Below are positions 61,860 to 64,000 of a DNA stretch of 64,000 nt, in pieces. The notes below the pieces were generated by a model. That model ran no database searches. It saw only the letters and a list, made by a program, of their open reading frames with translations, and was not told the DNA's origin. The translations under genes were made by a program, and so were the position numbers. Numbering within the stretch: the first letter of the stretch is position 1; the number at the start of each line of letters is the position of its first letter. This stretch comes from Solibacillus silvestris (GTDB taxonomy: Bacteria > Bacillota > Bacilli > Bacillales_A > Planococcaceae), in contig CP014609.1 in the NCBI GenBank assembly GCA_001586195.1, forward strand, positions 1,896,001 through 1,960,000, given 5' to 3'.

Positions 61860-62549
61860 TTATAGCGACTGAAGTTCATCCACTGTTAAGAATCGATATC
61901 CTTCGTTCGAAAGTTCTTTTAAAATCGTTTCAACAACTTCCAATGTTCCCCCGGTTTGATCATACATTGGATGCAGCAAAATTATTGAGCCCGGTTTAAT
62001 GTTTTCCAGTACATAATCTACTTTATCATCAACGCTTGTGTAATACGTTTCCGGATCCAACGACCACATAATCGTTTCCCTGTTGGTCTTATTTAAATAA
62101 TACGGTAACCCTACGAATTTTTTCCCGTAAGGTGGGCGAAAGTCAATTTCCCCCGCATACCCAATGCTTCGAATTAGTTCATCTGTTTTTTCTATTTCCT
62201 CTTCAATAAAAGAAAGCGATTTTAAAACCATTCTTTTATGTGAATACGTGTGATTCCCAATTTGATGACCTGCTTCAACTAATTTTTTTGCTTCTTCAGG
62301 ATGCTTTTCAATTTCATTTCCGATAAGGAAAAACGTAGCTTTTACCTTGTATTCATCCAACAATGGCAAAAGCTGATCCACATTCTTTGTCGGACCGTCA
62401 TCAAATGTTAAAGCAATAACCTTGTCTTTTGTTTCCGCTTGGTAGGTCAACCCTCCAAAAATTTGAAACGTTCTTAATTTAGTAATTTTGAACATCCCTG
62501 CAAATAAAAGAGCCATTAATATAACTGCAATTATTAATTTCTTTTTCAT
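61860..62549 (-). CDS. Polysaccharide deacetylase (NodB-type)
   Basis: 229 residues. Signal anchor (KKKLIIAVILMALLFAGMFK), then NodB motifs ALTFDDGPT (Asp-Asp), GNHTYSH (H-x3-H metal), FRPPYG, and LLHP at the end. Removes acetyl groups from wall or chitin-like polymers outside the cell, anchored by its N-terminal helix. Close to the sigma factor/LCP genes but separated by its own terminator. Confidence 0.92.
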   Translation of the reverse strand: MKKKLIIAVILMALLFAGMFKITKLRTFQIFGGLTYQAETKDKVIALTFDDGPTKNVDQLLPLLDEYKVKATFFLIGNEIEKHPEEAKKLVEAGHQIGNHTYSHKRMVLKSLSFIEEEIEKTDELIRSIGYAGEIDFRPPYGKKFVGLPYYLNKTNRETIMWSLDPETYYTSVDDKVDYVLENIKPGSIILLHPMYDQTGGTLEVVETILKELSNEGYRFLTVDELQSL

Positions 62550-62626
62550 CTTCGGTTCCTTTCTTTAATAACCTTTAAGCAAAACTACTGTAGAAATATA
62601 TGCTACTTTAGTAAAACAAGCACTTA

Positions 62627-63049
62627 CTACCAAGCCAATAAGCCAAAAAAGTCTGTCGAAAACACTGCGAGTAAAAACAACGAAATAACCCCTAATTGTA
62701 CAGCCGTAAAAATATAATCATTTTTGTTTTTTGCATATCTCTTCTCCATAACAATTCTGACAAGTTCAGTTACCACAATAAAACCAAACATTAGAATATG
62801 CGTTTGTAAAAACCAAATGTGCTTTGACGGATCGCGGTTAACATTAATGAAAAAACCGAATAACACAAAAACAATAAATATAATTCTGATGGCCCAATCT
62901 ATTTTTTTATGTTGTTCATTTACATGGTTATAGGAGAAGAATTCTTTCTTTTCAACGTTAAGTCGTTTTCTTAAAAACTTATTAATAAAAAATAGTACAA
63001 GTCCAAAAATTGACGATATTAAAATCAAATTTGTTAAAACATTATCCAC
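62627..63049 (-). CDS. DUF4181-family membrane protein
   Basis: 140 residues, four helices: LTNLILISSIFGLVLFFINK, AIRIIFIVFVLFGFFINVNR, FLQTHILMFGFIVVTELVRI and YIFTAVQLGVISLFLLAVF. The central basic linker (FLRKRLNVEKKEFFSYNHVN) fits DUF4181. Function unknown. Confidence 0.8.
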   Translation of the reverse strand: MDNVLTNLILISSIFGLVLFFINKFLRKRLNVEKKEFFSYNHVNEQHKKIDWAIRIIFIVFVLFGFFINVNRDPSKHIWFLQTHILMFGFIVVTELVRIVMEKRYAKNKNDYIFTAVQLGVISLFLLAVFSTDFFGLLAW

Positions 63050-63074
63050 GATCTTTTACCACCTAATTTTCACT

Positions 63075-63629
63075 TCACAATTGCGCAATGTTTTCGAATT
63101 CATCTTTTAACAACCCATAGTAGGTCAAATCATAAAACTGTCCAAAGCGTGATACATGTTGCTTTAATGTGCCTTCATATTTCAAACCGATTTTCTCCAT
63201 TACCTTCCATGAACCAGTGTTTGATGTAAATGAAGCTGCAAATATTTTATTTAATTTAAGCTGGTTAAAACCATATTCCAACAATGCTTTTGCTGCCTCG
63301 GTTCCATAACCATTTCCCCAATACTCTTTTCCAATCCAATATGCTAATTCACCTCTTTGATACGAAATGGACAAATTTAAATTAATCAGTCCAATTAACA
63401 GTTTTGTTTCTTTGTTAATAATCGCAAACATGACAATTTTATTATTTTGTTCTGCAGTTTGGGTACTTTCTATAAATTGAGAGGCAGAACCTTTAGGATA
63501 TGGATGTGGTATATTTAGTGTAGACTTTGCTACATCATACTCTCCTGCCAATTCTTCAATTCTGTCTGAATCATCAAATGTTATTGGTCTTAATAGTAAT
63601 CTTTCAGTTTCCAATTTGTGCACCAACAT
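63075..63629 (-). CDS. RimJ/RimL-type GNAT acetyltransferase
   Basis: 184 residues. LETERLLLRPITFDDSDRIE start, then YWIGKEYWGNGYGTEAAKAL (acetyl-CoA loop) and NKIFAASFTSNTGSWKVMEK, IGLKYEG. Family members acetylate ribosomal protein N-termini or small amines. The next gene upstream is a related GNAT, so the two may be a tandem pair. Confidence 0.88.
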   Translation of the reverse strand: MLVHKLETERLLLRPITFDDSDRIEELAGEYDVAKSTLNIPHPYPKGSASQFIESTQTAEQNNKIVMFAIINKETKLLIGLINLNLSISYQRGELAYWIGKEYWGNGYGTEAAKALLEYGFNQLKLNKIFAASFTSNTGSWKVMEKIGLKYEGTLKQHVSRFGQFYDLTYYGLLKDEFENIAQL

Positions 63630-63677
63630 CCCTACCTTCTCTTTATATTTTGCTAGATGTTATATTAGATTTATCCC

Positions 63678-64000
63678 TTACTTCGAATTTATATAGTAAA
63701 TAAGATGATCTTTCCACTCGTCAAATTCGTAAATAAATCCTTTTCTTATACATTCAAATTGCAGGCAAACACTTTCTGCTAACTTAATGGAAGGAAAGTT
63801 ATCCAAATTTATGTGTGCTTCGATCCGATGATAATTCAGTTTATTAAAAGCTAGTGTAATCGCAGCTTTTACAGCTTCCTTTCCATATCCTTGTAACCAA
63901 AATTGGTTGTGGATGGTATAACCAAATCTTGCCCATTGAAATTCATCCCTTAACATTGTGGAAAAATCAACTGAACCAATATGCGCAAGATCCTCTTTTC
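63678..64000 (-). CDS. GNAT acetyltransferase (partial, runs off the window)
   Basis: At least 107 residues; the 5' end lies beyond base 64000. KEDLAHIGSVDFSTMLRDEF, QWARFGYTIHNQFWLQGYGK, EAVKAAITLAFNKLNYHRIE and AHINLDNFPSIKLAESVC show the RimJ/RimL-type core with the QGYGKEA loop. An internal ATG at 63956 is not the start: the frame continues upstream to the edge with coding character. Confidence 0.85.
   Translation of the reverse strand, partial: KEDLAHIGSVDFSTMLRDEFQWARFGYTIHNQFWLQGYGKEAVKAAITLAFNKLNYHRIEAHINLDNFPSIKLAESVCLQFECIRKGFIYEFDEWKDHLIYYINSK

Overview
The window is low-GC Firmicute chromosome. AGGAGG-type ribosome sites, TTGACA/TATAAT promoters, GlpP-type antitermination, a guanine-type riboswitch, a likely BirA operator, YtxH/YkvA/CAP proteins and a bacillopeptidase-F-like protease point to an endospore-forming Bacillales member. 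Overall style suggests Planococcaceae (Solibacillus/Lysinibacillus-like), but that placement is an inference. There are no rRNA or tRNA genes and no CRISPR array.

Layout. Bases 0-41 kb are accessory in character: many single genes, broken genes, large gaps and about a dozen copies of a roughly 70-bp imperfect palindromic repeat. Bases 41-64 kb are compact, nearly free of pseudogenes, and hold no copy of that repeat.

(1) 3.2-8.3 kb: three short-chain dehydrogenases and two tandem OFA-type MFS permeases on the minus strand, followed by relics and a MarR regulator. (2) 10-16.9 kb: a 5'-truncated hydrolase, a quinone oxidoreductase, an IS110 relic with a possible bridge-RNA region, a cupin, a DUF4188 protein, an SMI1 protein and a phosphatase. 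(3) 17-21 kb: bioB with a candidate BirA site, and a MASE3-PAS-PP2C phosphatase of higher GC. (4) 22.4-25.3 kb: a CmtR-like sensor and a Cd/Zn/Pb P-type ATPase. (5) 25.3-30.5 kb: a lipoprotein bracketed by inverted repeats, an Asn-rich small protein, YtxH and a CAP protein. (6) 30.8-36.9 kb: a four-gene operon (esterase, Baeyer-Villiger monooxygenase, aldehyde and alcohol dehydrogenases) divergent from a LuxR-type regulator. (7) 38.5-40 kb: a gene graveyard.

(8) 42-48.6 kb: secreted proteins (a 1509-residue S8 protease, a nuclease lipoprotein, a LysM-CAP protein). (9) 48.8-53.8 kb: the glycerol regulon glpD, glpP, glpFK with two leader terminators, promoters and a cre-like site. (10) 53.9-58.4 kb: small enzymes, two Nudix hydrolases, a PhzF protein and a purine permease behind a riboswitch. 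(11) 58.5-64 kb: a CPBP protease with a MerR-type 19-bp-spacer promoter, an ECF sigma factor overlapping an LCP-domain protein, a polysaccharide deacetylase, a DUF4181 protein and two GNATs.

How genes work together. The esterase-BVMO-ALDH-ADH operon reads as a ketone-to-acid route: the ketone is oxygenated to an ester or lactone, hydrolysed, and the alcohol oxidised to an acid. The SDR/MFS cluster 22 kb away could supply uptake and the alcohol-to-ketone step. The glp genes import, phosphorylate and oxidise glycerol under GlpP control. No complete antiphage or otherwise clearly novel multi-gene system was found. The most unusual items are the repeat family, the IS110/bridge-RNA relic, the BVMO operon, the ECF/LCP pair and the inverted repeats around the lipoprotein.
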